Translations under genes and position numbers: made by a program
Part shown: positions 1-10,338 of the stretch, one piece after another
Position numbering within the stretch: the stretch's first letter is position 1
Layout of the letters: every line of letters starts with the position of its first letter
Assembly (NCBI GenBank): GCA_963930655.1
Contig: OZ005603.1
Coordinates: 11,493,001 to 11,557,000, forward strand
Direction: 5' to 3'
DNA: 64,000 nucleotides
Source: Myrica gale
Taxonomy: Eukaryota > Streptophyta > Magnoliopsida > Fagales > Myricaceae
Notes under the pieces: model-generated
Databases searched by the model: none
Seen by the model: the letters and a program-made list of their open reading frames with translations, nothing else
What the model was told of the DNA's origin: nothing

Positions 1-390
1 TCATGATAGGGCAACATACTGTTGCAAATATTTTTACGGATTTTTGAGTAATAGATTCCATGATAAGATGGAGTTAAAACAAGGTAATGATTCCATAGAG
101 ATGATACAACATGAAAAAGATCTTACATTCAGTTATGTCAAATTTGGTATTTGTTTTGTTTTGTATTTCTTTTCGGGTAAAAAGTCTTGCTTTGAATTAC
201 CGTCCCGATGTATTGCCTTTGTGATTATTGTAAGACAAGTAAAGCTCTATATATCCTCAATAATACCAACTGCAATTTCATTGAAGACTTCTTAGTGGCA
301 GTCTTATTCATTTTCTTTTTAAGGATAAATTGTTTTACCTAAACTCCTTCCTGATGATTATTATTTTGCTATCTGTTATCATCTTACCAG
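1..390 (+). other. Probable intron of the MACPF gene
   Basis: This AT-rich stretch shows no convincing coding similarity. It ends in a pyrimidine-rich acceptor (cttaccag at about 383-390) directly before a recognisable MACPF-protein exon, so it is read as intron. The 5' exons would lie upstream of the window. Confidence 0.5.
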
Positions 391-1911
391 ACAAGCCACC
401 TATTGAAGATTTACAATATTTTTTGGATTTTCAAATTGCTCGAGTTTGGGCTCCAGAACAAAATCTACAAAGAAAGGAGCCTGTTTGTTCCTCCCTTCAG
501 TTCAGCTTGATGGGTCCAAGGCTCTATGTGAGCCCAGATCAGGTATTATTCATTGTTCCATAAACTCTTTGTATGGGTATGATTACTAAATAATGAATTT
601 GGAACTGGCTTCCTCAATGATTCAGAGATGTAATGCATTTTTTCAGTTGGTACTCCTACTATATAAAAGAGAGACTGATAAAAACGTAACTGGGGCCAAA
701 AACTTGGTGAGACTAAATTACATGCAGGAATACCTGGATAAGTACATTTATGTCTCTGTTTTCCCTTTCTTCTTCTTCTCTGTTTGTGCCTCTGTCGTGT
801 ATGGGTTAACTGGTTTGACATCACTGTTATCCAAATCATGGCATGTGTTAATTCACCTTAAGGATAAGATCCTAGGTGTGGTGAGGAGCTGGTGCTTAAT
901 ATTCTATGTTAAACTCAAAAACTGGAGACAGAAGTTTATTTTCCCAATTGTACTCTGGAAAGGCTATAATTTTTTGGTGACAAACTTCTCACTCCTTCGA
1001 ACACAAAAATGTGAAGAGACGGAGACAGACAGACTATGAATATTCGATAGCATCCGTGGAATTCTAACTCCTTCGATGGTTAAGGTTCCTGTCTTTGTTC
1101 TTGGCTTACTGCAGTTCTATTGAACGAAAGTGCAAAGCTAATGCATAATTAGAATATCTTTTTTTTCCGGGGAGGGGGGGGGGGTAAGTAAGCAGTATAT
1201 TAGGAAAAAGAGATCATATCTGTCAGGAGGTCAACACCTCCTAACATATATCTCCTTACATGGAACTTATTATCATCTTTCTGTACATTTTATCATCTGT
1301 CAGGAGGCCTTAGGCTTAGTCTAGAAGGTAGCAAACAGAACCGGCTTGCCATCCATTTGCAGCATTTAGTGTCTCTTCCAAAGATTCTTCAACCCCATTG
1401 GGATGCACACGTGGCCATTGGTGCACCGAAGTGGCAGGGTCCAGAGGAACAAGATAGTCGTTGGTTCGAGTCAATCAAGTGGAAGAACTTCTCCCACGTA
1501 AGCACAGCACCTATTGAGCACAATGAGACTTGTATCGGAGACCTCTCTGGTGTTCATATTGTCACGGGGGCTCAGCTTGGTGTATGGGATTTCGGTGCCA
1601 AAAACGTGTTACACCTCAAACTCCTTTTCTCTAAAGTACCAGGCTGTACAATCAGGCGGTCCGTTTGGGATCACAACCCGTCACCCCTTTACAGTTCACA
1701 GAGGCCTGATGGCACATCTTCATCGTTTTCAGGTGACAAGAAGGAAGATACGTCGATCCAAATTGGAAAACTGGCAAAAATTGTGGACTTTACTGAAATG
1801 TCAAAGGGGCCACAAGATATCCCTTGTCATTGGTTGGTCACAGGGGCAAAACTTGGGGTTGACAAGGGAAAGATTGTACTGCGCATAAAATACTCCTTGC
1901 TGAATTACTGA
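391..1911 (+). CDS. MACPF-domain protein, 3' part (exons 391-542 and about 1304-1911)
   Basis: This is the C-terminal part of a plant membrane-attack-complex/perforin-domain protein of the CAD1/NSL1 family. Known members act as negative regulators of salicylate-dependent cell death; membrane pore activity is inferred from the fold. Seen: exon 391-542 reads through KPPIEDLQYFLDFQIARVW and FSLMGPRLYVSPDQ. The last exon contains LQHLVSLPKILQPHWDAHVA, DLSGVHIVTGAQLGVWDFG, and the family-typical tail with CHWLVTGAKLGV and LRIKYSLLNY before TGA at 1909-1911. The N-terminal MACPF core lies upstream of the window. Odd: joining 542 to the CAG acceptor at 1303 does not keep frame, and the short linker normally found between the two exons is not visible in 543-1303. 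There may be an unseen micro-exon or a small disabling deletion. Family assignment is firm; intactness is not. Confidence 0.8.
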
Positions 1912-2680
1912 TGTGCTAGTTTCTTTGTTGTAGTTTTACCCTCCCAACTAGAAACTGTAGTCAAGCATTCTTTGCACAGGCCATACCAGTTATTCAGTCT
2001 TGTACATTGTGTTTTTTGTCCTGTAGTCGCCTTGTTGATAGTCACCTGATTGATTAGCTCATGAGCTTTTCTTCGAGAAATGGGTTGTATTTTTTGTTAT
2101 TGAAAAGGCTCTGCTTTTCAAATGATGATAGACTTGATTATTTTCTACATCTAGTGATTTTTTTTCATGAAGATGATTAACGTACGCTTCCAGACTGATG
2201 GACTATGGACTCTGTATTTGGCACTCTGTGCATTCGTCTTTCGTCTTTGTTTTTTGAATGATATGTGTCCACATTTCTCTCATCTGTCTGTTCACAATGA
2301 TGTCTGCTTCCAAATTGATGTCTCAGTTTTTCCACAACGAACTCCCGGTCCTTGGGACTGTTGGTGCATGCACCACCCAACCTATATAATTGACTGTTTA
2401 TATTATCAGGAAACCCGCTCTCTTCGTAGAGCTTTCCAAGATTTTTTCTCTTTCCGTCACCCGCGTGACTTTCCGTTCGCTCTTTCTATCCACTCTTGAT
2501 CTTCCTACCCCCATCTCCGCTCTCTGGATCCCTTCCTCTCTCCGACTTCCTTCTCATTTCCTTTGGTCCTGCTAGGATTCCATTTTCTGCTCACCCTTTT
2601 CTACTCTCTCTCTTCCTTCCCACTTCCTTCTCCCCTTTCTTCCCTTCACCCAGAAAACCAGGTTACCTTTCCAACATATA
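1912..2680 (+). other. MACPF 3' UTR, then pyrimidine-rich spacer
   Basis: The first 200-250 bases are probably the 3' UTR of the MACPF gene. From about 2400 the plus strand becomes strongly C/T-rich (2430-2660), which may be the 5' UTR of the LINE that follows. Short open frames here show no recognisable domain. Confidence 0.4.
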
Positions 2681-2689
2681 CGTGATGAG

Positions 2690-3400
2690 CTCACTTCCAA
2701 AACAAAAGCTTTGGGCTGGAATGGTCCCCCTCCTGATCCGGGAAAAGAGGCAGAAGATGCACAACATGAAGTGGACCGCATTTTGGTGGGCAAGCTCTTT
2801 ACGACTAAGCCGATCAACAAAACGGGAATTAGAGAAGCCATTTTCAAAGCCTGGAGCTTTATTAAAGACCTAGAGATGGAAATAGGTACGAATGACACTT
2901 ATATTCTCTTTCCCTAATGCGAGTATTCGAAGCAAAATATTGGAGCAATGTCCCTGGAGTATAAAATTAAGGATCCATGCTGGTTCTCAAACCATGGGAG
3001 AGTGGCAAATCTCTCCAAGAACTTAACTTTACGACAACGCCAGTTTGGTTACAAGTGCATGGACTACCATTAGGGAAAATGACCCGTAGTATGGCTCTTT
3101 TTGCGGCAAGTCAAGCTGGAGAAGTCCTTGAGCTAGATTTCAGTTCACAGCTGCATGTATGGGGTACAACATATCTTCGCTGCAAAATTATGCTTAATCT
3201 ATTACAACCGTTGGTTCCAGGATTTTATATTGATCGTGATGAAGGTGAGAAAATGCATGTGGATACAGTTTCGATATGAAAAAGTTGCATAGTTCTGTTT
3301 TAACTGCGGTCGGCTGGGACATTCCCAGAATATCTGTACTTATGAGGCAGGGCCGCAGGGGAAATGCTGGGGCCACATGGTTATAGTGTAGTTATGAGAG
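2690..3400 (+). pseudogene. LINE ORF1 fragment: DUF4283 and CCHC zinc knuckle
   Basis: Frame segments at 2711-2917 and 2977-3279 read as the DUF4283 domain common to plant LINE ORF1 proteins (nucleic-acid-binding, gag-like role). Motifs include LVGKLFTTKPINK, a leucine-rich middle with MLVLKPWESGKS, and PVWLQVHGLPLG. The following 3295-3337 encodes a CX2CX4HX4C knuckle (C-FN-C-GRLG-H-SQNI-C). A frameshift near 2915-2970, another near 3270 and a stop show that the ORF is broken. The proline/serine-rich ORF1 tail resumes at 5320 after the inserted elements. Confidence 0.75.
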
Positions 3401-3449
3401 CTGAAGGTACATATCACCAGGGATACTCCGGCCCTTTGGGAAGCAATAA

Positions 3450-4410
3450 TAAGCCGAGCCTCATAGGCGGTTCCAAGGTAATTGGGGGTTTAGGCAAAAT
3501 TCTAAAGTGATGCCTTTTATAATAATATATTTAAAAAAATAAATATTAATTAAAATTTTTTTTATAGCTTTTAGGAATGCAAAATTACTTATCAAAGTGT
3601 TATACTCTAGATTTGTTAATATATCATATTCAATTAATAATATTACTAATCATTTAATCTTTCTTGAGTCATACTATTTTAAGTAAGATTTTATTAATTT
3701 CAATGATAACTAAAATAAATTAAAGTAAAAATTTTAGAATAATAGTACCTAAGACTTTAGTGATAAAAGATAAGAGTTGAGAAGCTCCAATAAATGATAA
3801 GAATAACAAACATAATGGTTGAGAGAGAATTTTTCTATATTTTTGGTACTTGACAGATATTGCCTTAAGTAAGTTTAAGTCTTTTTAAAGATAGACTTTT
3901 ATTTGTTATTTAAGACTTAAAATGCTAGCAATATCTAACGGTAAAAAATTAAATAAATAAAGAGATTGAATCAATTGAGGTAGACTTTATAGGGTTTCTT
4001 TTAATTAATTGTAATTAATATCATTAAACAAGAAGATATTATAGGGTTGAATGGAGAATTAATTTATAAATACCACAAAAAGTGAAAAGTTAACGTTTAT
4101 TCAATTAAGGAGATTTAATAGGACTCTTCAAACAATATGCTCTTTAAATTAAGGTTTTGAGGCCTTAATATTAATTTTTTTAAAATATAACATTAAAGAA
4201 AATTTTGAACTGAAGCCTCCTAAATTTGGGAACAAGTTAATGTTCTTTCATTCAAAGAGATTATAAGGCCTCTTCAATTAAGTAAAGTTTTTTAGGCCTT
4301 AATATTAAATTTCTTTAAATATACCATTACAAAAAAAAAAATTAAATTGGGGGCCTCCTAAATTTAGAGGCCTTAGACAACCGCTATGCTGCCTATAGCA
4401 GGAGCCGGCC
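3450..4410. mobile_element. AT-rich inserted element inside LINE ORF1
   Basis: An abrupt change to about 75-80% AT separates two parts of the LINE ORF1. The left edge carries ataggcggttccaagg and the right edge ccttagacaaccgctatg. These are imperfect inverted partners, suggesting short terminal inverted repeats. There is no coding capacity. The interior contains two tandem copies of an approximately 140-bp unit. Superfamily and exact ends are not resolved. Confidence 0.45.
4085..4366. repeat. Two tandem copies of an approximately 140-bp AT-rich unit
   Basis: Both copies run from a 'ttcaattaagg/ttcaaagag' start through gaggccttaatatta and end at gcctcctaaattt, which occurs at about 4216 and 4353. 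The copies differ by several substitutions and small indels, so the duplication is not recent. Confidence 0.6.
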
Positions 4411-4767
4411 ATGGTCTCGTACTCCACGCTAGGATCCATGGCCGTCTGAACCAAACATCCAACTTAGGAAGATGACAGGGATACAATGGAAATTTTTACT
4501 CCCTCACGGCCATCATTTTCACATGGCCAAAAAGTTGACATTGCGTGCAGTAAGTCATACGAGGCAGTAAGCCGCATCCCACCAACGTCTTCTGAACGCC
4601 AGTCCAAATGACGGCAGGACCCCACCCTAAAACCTCTTGCATTGCATTCCAGAATTAAATGCGGGGCGGCTCCCCTCTGAGCCTGAGGGGGGTCAGAACT
4701 CAGATTCTCGAAGATTCTTAGACCAATTGGTCGCTACCTTTGGATTAGTTAGCGGGGCTCGACAAAT

Positions 4768-5081
4768 CCAAGGGTATGTTCGTTTTCACAATTTTTCAGG
4801 ATTCTAAGTATATTCACATTTCTACCATCGAACATATTCAGAATTCAAACATAAAAATCAATACATTTTACACAATCTCCAACAACTTTTTAATTTTTTA
4901 TTCAACATAAATTTTCTCTCTCTATACTTTTTCACATAACTCCAATACTTTTTTATTAAACAATTATATCAAATCATTTCTCTCTCCACTTTACACAAAC
5001 ACCAATAAAACACTATTCAACATAAAAATTCGCAACTTCTCTAAAATCCTACATTTTTTCTCAAAACGAACATCACCTTGG
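4768..5081. mobile_element. MITE with CCAAGG...ATGTTCG terminal inverted repeats
   Basis: The left end reads ccaagggtatgttcgtttt, and the reverse complement of the right end reads ccaaggtgatgttcgtttt, giving about 19 bp of near-perfect TIR around 314 bp of AT-rich non-coding DNA. Internal blocks (for example acttttttattaaa and the tail caccaataaaa) recur in the 18541-18889 element, so the two belong to one family. No clear target duplication is visible. Confidence 0.65.
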
Positions 5082-5319
5082 CCACCAAACCTAGTGGGCC
5101 CCCAATTATTCAAAAACCCAGTCAACCCAAACTTGTCACTGCGGACTCCTCTAATTCAGCTCCAATGTCGCCTTCTGTAGATAACCCAAGTCCATCGTGG
5201 GCCCCTGCAATTTGACGCCATGTGTGCCTCATCCCATCCGTATGAAAAATAAAGGTGTGGTTATTCAGAAAATGGAGTCAAAAGAGGACACAAGGGCATG
5301 AGAAGACTCAACAACTAAA
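5082..5319 (+). other. LINE ORF1/ORF2 spacer remnant
   Basis: This short stretch resumes LINE ORF1 after the MITE. It is proline/serine/threonine-rich in translation but interrupted by stops, so no separate gene is supported. Confidence 0.35.
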
Positions 5320-5652
5320 TTGCAACAATTAGAGGATCCTTACCGTGTTCGCATGGAAATTGAACCCAGTCGGCCAAGTAGTTATGTGGGGGCTAAAAGA
5401 CAGCTGAAATTTGGTCCTTTTCAGCCCCGCCCCAAGAAAAGGATCAATGAAGATCGCTTTCCTATTTCGTTCAGTCCTTCTCATGATAGTGATGATTCTG
5501 CTGATGAGCTAGAGGAATTCATGCCTCTAACTCAATGGAAGCAAGTCAAATCCTTGCAAAAGAAGAAAGCTAAAGTAGTGAGCTCCATGAAAATTGATAA
5601 CACTCACATGGTTGAGGAGGTGAGCCTTACCATGCCCCCACCACAGCCATGA
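5320..5652 (+). pseudogene. LINE ORF1 C-terminal fragment
   Basis: This open 110-codon stretch is charged and low in complexity, with basic PRPKKR and acidic DSDDSADELEEF clusters, as in ORF1 tails of plant LINEs. It ends in TGA at 5650-5652. The ATG of the ORF2 frame (about 5649) overlaps this stop, the usual ORF1/ORF2 arrangement. It is not an independent host gene. Confidence 0.5.
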
Positions 5653-8066
5653 TCTTCATATTTTGAAATTGTTTGGGTTTGGCTTATGCCCCGGCAATCA
5701 GAGAATTACGGGCTATCATAAGGCAGAAGAATCTCGATTTCCTATGTTTACTTGAAACAAAAACAAGGGATATTAGAGCCATCTTATCTAGTTTGGGTTT
5801 TCCTCTTTCTCATGATATTCTAGCTATGAAATTTAATGGGGGCATTATATTTGCATGGAGACCAGGAGTTGATTTTTAACAACTATCCATTGACCGCCAC
5901 CTCATTAACCTGATCATTCATTCAGACTCGCAGCACTAGCCCTGGAGACTTACTCTGATCCACTGCCCAACTGATTGGCATCAGAATGAGGCCTTTTGAA
6001 ACTTTTGGAACTTGCTAGAGGATATTGTCAAGGCAAATAATGGCCCCATGGATAGTCCTAGGTGATTTCAATGCCATCTCAAGTGGTGAAGAAAAACAGG
6101 GGGTCGGCCCTATGCAAGTTAATCTAGAGATTGCCTTTATCAACTGAAACTTAAATTATGGATTTCTGGAGGTTGACTTTTCGAGAATCCATTTACATGG
6201 TGCAATTGCCAAAAAGGTTATAAACAAATTCGGGAGAGGTTGGACAAAGGTCTAGCTAATGGGGCATGGAATTTGTTATCTCCTCACGTTGTTATTCACC
6301 ATCTCTCGCATGAAGCTTCTGACCATGAACCGATTGTTCTCTATAATTATGGAAAATCCTCAGGCAGACCAAAACCTTTTCGATTTGAAAACTTCTGGTC
6401 TCGGGATGCATCCAGTTGGGTTGTCATTAATTAGGCCTGGAATAGGCCACAAGTTGGTTCGCCAGCTCATCAATTGATTTGTAGAATTGCAGCAACAAAG
6501 ACAACCCTTCGAACTTGGAACAAGGACTATTTCAACCATGTCCAAACCAAACTTCAAGCTCTTCGTAATCAGTTGGATTCTATTCAACAATTGCCTCCCT
6601 CTTATGTGCAACATGAGGCTGCGCAATCGCTCAGAAGCCAAATATAAAAAGAAGCTCAGCGGGAAGAGTTGCTTTGGAAGAATAAATCCAGAATTACTTG
6701 GTTGACAACTAAAGAACTCAACACTATGCATTTCCACTTATCTACAATAATTTGGCAGCGTCGCAACCAAATTGATGCTCTTAAAACATCTAATGGTCAG
6801 TGGAAGTACAGTAAAAAGCACATTGGTGACATGTTTCTCCAGCATTTCAAGGATATTTACAAAACGTCAAACCCAGAGCTAGCAATTGTCATTGAGGAAC
6901 TCATTTAGCCAATGATTACACCTGAAGATTACATCCTGCTATGTAGTATGCTGACAGAGCAAGAAATTCACATGGCGGTCAAAAATATTAGAACCCACAA
7001 AGCCATCGGACCAGAAGGCATGACAACAGACTTCTTCCATCACTACTGGCCTACTGTTCGGGTATAGATAATTAGCATGGTTCGAAATTTCTTTCACTCT
7101 AGAGCATTAGCTAAGCAGCTGAAGCATACATTTATCACTTTGATTCCAAAAGTTACTTCCCCAACGATGGTTGGGCAATACCGAGCATTAGTCTATGTAA
7201 TGTCACCTATAAAATTATCTCAAGAATATTGACTTGTCGGTTGAAAACGGTGCTATACTAGCTTATCTCAGCTCCCTGAGTTGCTTTTGTTCCATGCCTC
7301 CACATTCAAGATAATAGCATCATTGCACATGAAATTCTTCATTCTATGAGAGGCATGAAGGGTAAAAAGGTTTGGTAACCATCAAACTTAATATGGAGAA
7401 AACCTATGATAGGCTTGAATGGATGTTTATTCTTCACACTTTAAAATGCTTCGGCTTTGACCCCCATTGGATAAAGATGGTGGTGCAATGCATAACCACA
7501 GTGTCTTTCTCTCTTATGCTCAGCGACTGCCTTTATGGGCTCTTTTCTCCTCAACATGGCTTGAGACAAGGGGATCTCCTATCCCCTTTTCTTTTTATAA
7601 TTGCAGCTGAAGTTCTCACTTGTCTCCTCAACTGGGCTAAATCTCAAGGGTTGATTCATGGCATTAGAGTGGGTAGACATGCCCCCACGGTCTCCCACTG
7701 ATGTTTGCAAATGATATGTTGGTCTTTTGCGGGGAAAATGACATGGAGGCAATGAAAATACATGATATTTTGTGTCATTATTAAAATTGGTCAGGTCAAA
7801 TTATCAACCACTCCAAATCAGCCATTTTTTTGCAGCCCAAATACACATCCAAAAGTTAATGCCTCTATGCGAAATATTCTCAAACTTAAGACCATGTCGG
7901 GCTCCAGTAAATACTTGAGACTTCCTTTATTCCTTGGTAAATCATAAAGTTGGCGTTTGCTGAAGTCAAGGACAAAGTTATGAAGAAAGTTGCTCACTGT
8001 AGTGGCCACTTTGGATACAAAAGCTCGTCTAGTAAGAGTTGTATTTTTAAGTACTACTTCACACAT
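5649..8066 (+). pseudogene. LINE ORF2 remnant (endonuclease-reverse transcriptase)
   Basis: The endonuclease start is seen at 5673-5879 (RELRAIIRQKNLDFLCLLETK). A GDFNAI-type endonuclease segment follows near 6060-6080 and an SDHEP-type motif near 6320. The reverse transcriptase lies at about 6950-7730. The palm motif reads KLNMEKTYDR (7381-7410), where functional L1 elements have Asp in place of Asn. HGLRQGDLLSPFLF (about 7553-7595) is conserved. The catalytic F/YADD box reads FAND (about 7705). Two catalytic aspartates are therefore lost, alongside many stops. RNase H and C-terminal regions are absent; the hAT element at 8075 follows. Confidence 0.8.
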
Positions 8067-8074
8067 AGGACACC
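8067..8074. repeat. Left 8-bp target-site duplication of the hAT element
   Basis: The octamer aggacacc directly precedes the terminal inverted repeat and recurs exactly at 10029-10036. Confidence 0.85.
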
Positions 8075-10028
8075 CAGAGGCGGATCCAGCTAGGGGCAAT
8101 GGGGGCGGCTGCCCCCATTGCCGGAATACCTCTGCAATTTTTTTTTTAATATGGGTCGCCCCCCTTTGAAGCAAGCCCAGCCCTCTGACCCAACCCCCCT
8201 TCAATGAAGCCAGGACCAGGCCGGCCCTTTCTTTTTAAAAAAATCAGCAGGGGTGAAACAACGTCATTTCACCCCTGCTGATTTAAAAAAAAAAAAAAGA
8301 CAATGCGTTTCACCCTGCGTAATTCCCCCCACCCCCAAAATCCCCCCCTTTCTCACCCTCTCTGCTCTCCCTCCCAACGCCAGCAATCCCCTTTGTTCGG
8401 AGTCTCTGAATTCCGGACCGTCCCCCTCTCCTCCTCACTCCGCCGCCGTCCACCACTCTCCGCGGCTCCGCATCTCAACTCTCTTACTGCTCTCAAACTC
8501 TCTCTCTCTCTCTCTCTGCCTATTGCAAATAACATTCTCCTGTGAGTCAACATGATTGTTTGTTCGACTTTTTCTTGCACATTGGAAATTTATGTCTGAT
8601 TTTTTCTTTTTAATTCTTGTTCAACTTCCGTTATACACCTGTATGGTTTGCTGGAAAAGTGGAAAAGTGAAAACTGTGAAATACTCGGCTTTTGCTTCTA
8701 GGAAATGAAATACCAACTCTTCTAGCCGAATGATTATTTAAGTTTCAATGGGTAGAGCTTAGTGTTAATGATTTTCGAGAAAACAACAATCTCAGGCTGT
8801 GAGTTTCATAGATTTTGTGGAGATTTTTGTGTTGCTTTTTATTATTCATTTATCTTTCATAGCTGAAAATGTCATCCCTTCTTCTAATTACTGTGATTTT
8901 TGGTAAATTATGAATTGCCTAGCCAAGAAAACTGAACCTTTCTTCCAATTTGAGTGCAAGAAACCTAATACAGAACAATAATTGCAGGTAGAAAAATGGG
9001 TTGATCCACAGAGTGGGCAATCAACCGGAAGGCTGAAAATTTTGATTTTCTTCGACATTTTCCCTCCTTACTGATAGGTTTACATATCTTTCATTTTAAT
9101 GTTCTACTGAGATGAGATGCAGCTGGCCTAGGAATCTCCATTTCATGAACTCTTGTCACATTTTTGAGTTAATAGATATTTTATGTTCACATGTTGCTTG
9201 TATAGTTCAGCTGCCAGGGGAATTGTGTTAGGGCTTCTATTTCTACTTTTTAGCTCTGAGTTCAAATTTTGGTATGTAGATCAAGAGTTGGCATTGTCTA
9301 ATGTGCTCTTTCTCTCTCACCCCTCTGCATTCTCGACATGATTTTCCTACCAAGCATAGAGCTACGCCATAAATTTATTTATTTTTTCCTTGGGAAGGGG
9401 GTGGGGTGGGATGGGGGAAGTGTTCTGTTTGTGAGATATGCGGATTGTATTAGCCAGGTCAATCATCATACTGGAAGATATAGGCCACAGTTTTACTCGT
9501 GGTCAATTTAACTTCAGAAGTACCTTATAGCAGCACATTGAGTGAGTGTTTGAGTGTTTGACATCAATGTTCGACATCAATGCTTGAGCAGTTGTTCTCT
9601 TTGTTCATCCTTTGGATGCTTTTGAGGTAAGCTTTTCATTTTTTAAATTAAAACTTCAAATACCTGTTGTTATATACTTTAATTTTCATATTGAATGCTT
9701 GTACTATGATTGTCTTGTTTCTATTGGAAGCTCCCACAATAAATGATTAACTACTGAAAACCCAGATAGCAATCTGATTCCAGCAGCTTGCATTGGTGGT
9801 AAATGTCTACACTTTATCTTAATTTAAATTTCAGCTTTTACTTTTCCTCGTTTGTGAGCTGAAGTATGGCTCTTGTTTGTCAATATCATTATGACATTAT
9901 CCCTTCAATCTTAATATCATAATATGTACATGATTCTTTAGTTGGTGCAATTATTTGAACTCAACTTGATGTTGTTCTTTCCTTTAAAACTTTGCCCCCC
10001 TTCCCCGTGAATCCTGGTTCCGCCACTG
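8075..10028. mobile_element. hAT-superfamily DNA transposon, 1954 bp
   Basis: The left end is cagaggcggatccag and the right end, reverse-complemented, is cagtggcggaaccag: a 15-bp imperfect TIR of hAT type (CAGTGGCGG). Exact 8-bp flanking duplications (aggacacc) confirm hAT-like insertion. No transposase domain is recognisable inside; the short proline/serine-rich frames at 8253-8555 come from pyrimidine-rich DNA. The element is therefore probably non-autonomous or deeply decayed. It separates the LINE from the intron side of the CPDase exon. Confidence 0.85.
8241..8284. repeat. Perfect 18-bp hairpin inside the hAT element
   Basis: aaatcagcaggggtgaaa (8241-8258) is followed by an 8-nt loop and its exact reverse complement (8267-8284). 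The A-rich flanks do not extend the stem. The palindrome sits about 165 bp inside the left terminus. Confidence 0.9.
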
Positions 10029-10036
10029 AGGACACC
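10029..10036. repeat. Right 8-bp target-site duplication of the hAT element
   Basis: An exact copy of aggacacc at 8067-8074. Confidence 0.85.
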
Positions 10037-10099
10037 TATAAGTCCTAAAAACTCATCATCCTTGCTAAGTTATTGAATGCCATTTTAAAATTTTTGCAG

Positions 10100-10305
10100 C
10101 TTACATGCCACATCTGAGCCTCCTCTACGGGGATCTGACAGAGGATGAGAAGAGGAAAGCTCAAGAGAAAGCCAATGCCCTTGATGAGAGCATTAACAGC
10201 TTGAGCTTCCCAATTACTCGCCTTGCATTATACAAAACAGACACCTTCGACCAGACTCTCGAATCCTGGGAGAAAATTGCCGAATGCAGCCTTACCCCTA
10301 ATTAG
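10100..10305 (+). pseudogene. Cyclic phosphodiesterase (CPDase), isolated last exon
   Basis: The product family hydrolyses ADP-ribose 1'',2''-cyclic phosphate formed during tRNA splicing, and other 2',3'-cyclic phosphates, in the cytosol. Seen: an acceptor (tttttgcag, 10091-10099) leads into an exon reading YMPHLSLLYGDLTEDEKRK, which includes the second H-x-S/T-x motif (HLSL) of the 2H phosphoesterase fold. It continues through ITRLALYKTD and ESWEKIAECSL to TAG at 10303-10305. The first exon, which carries the N-terminal half and the first HxT motif, was not found between 1912 and 10099, where a LINE and a hAT element now lie. The exon itself is open, so either the gene is broken or its 5' half was displaced. 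Arabidopsis CPDase AT4G18930 neighbours the kinase and AGAMOUS, matching the order here. Confidence 0.75.
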
Positions 10306-10338
10306 CTTCTTCTTCTTCTTCTTCTTCTTCTTCTTCTC
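10306..10338. repeat. (CTT)n microsatellite
   Basis: About ten CTT units follow the CPDase stop codon, in the presumed 3' UTR. Confidence 0.9.

Larger units (their letters stand above)
2680..8066 (+). mobile_element. Decayed LINE (L1-type) retrotransposon, plus strand
   Basis: The order is ORF1 (DUF4283 plus CCHC knuckle), end of ORF1, then ORF2 (endonuclease and reverse transcriptase), the standard layout of plant L1 LINEs. The copy is dead. ORF1 is interrupted by about 1 kb of foreign AT-rich DNA (3450-4410) and a MITE (4768-5081). ORF2 has many stops and frameshifts, and a hAT element at 8075 cuts it off after the reverse transcriptase. The 5' boundary is approximate, and no 3' A-tail or target duplication was identified. 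Confidence 0.8.

Noticed and set aside
8253-8580. Proline/serine-rich ORFs inside the hAT element
   Set aside because: They are overlapping frames in pyrimidine-rich DNA without transposase motifs.
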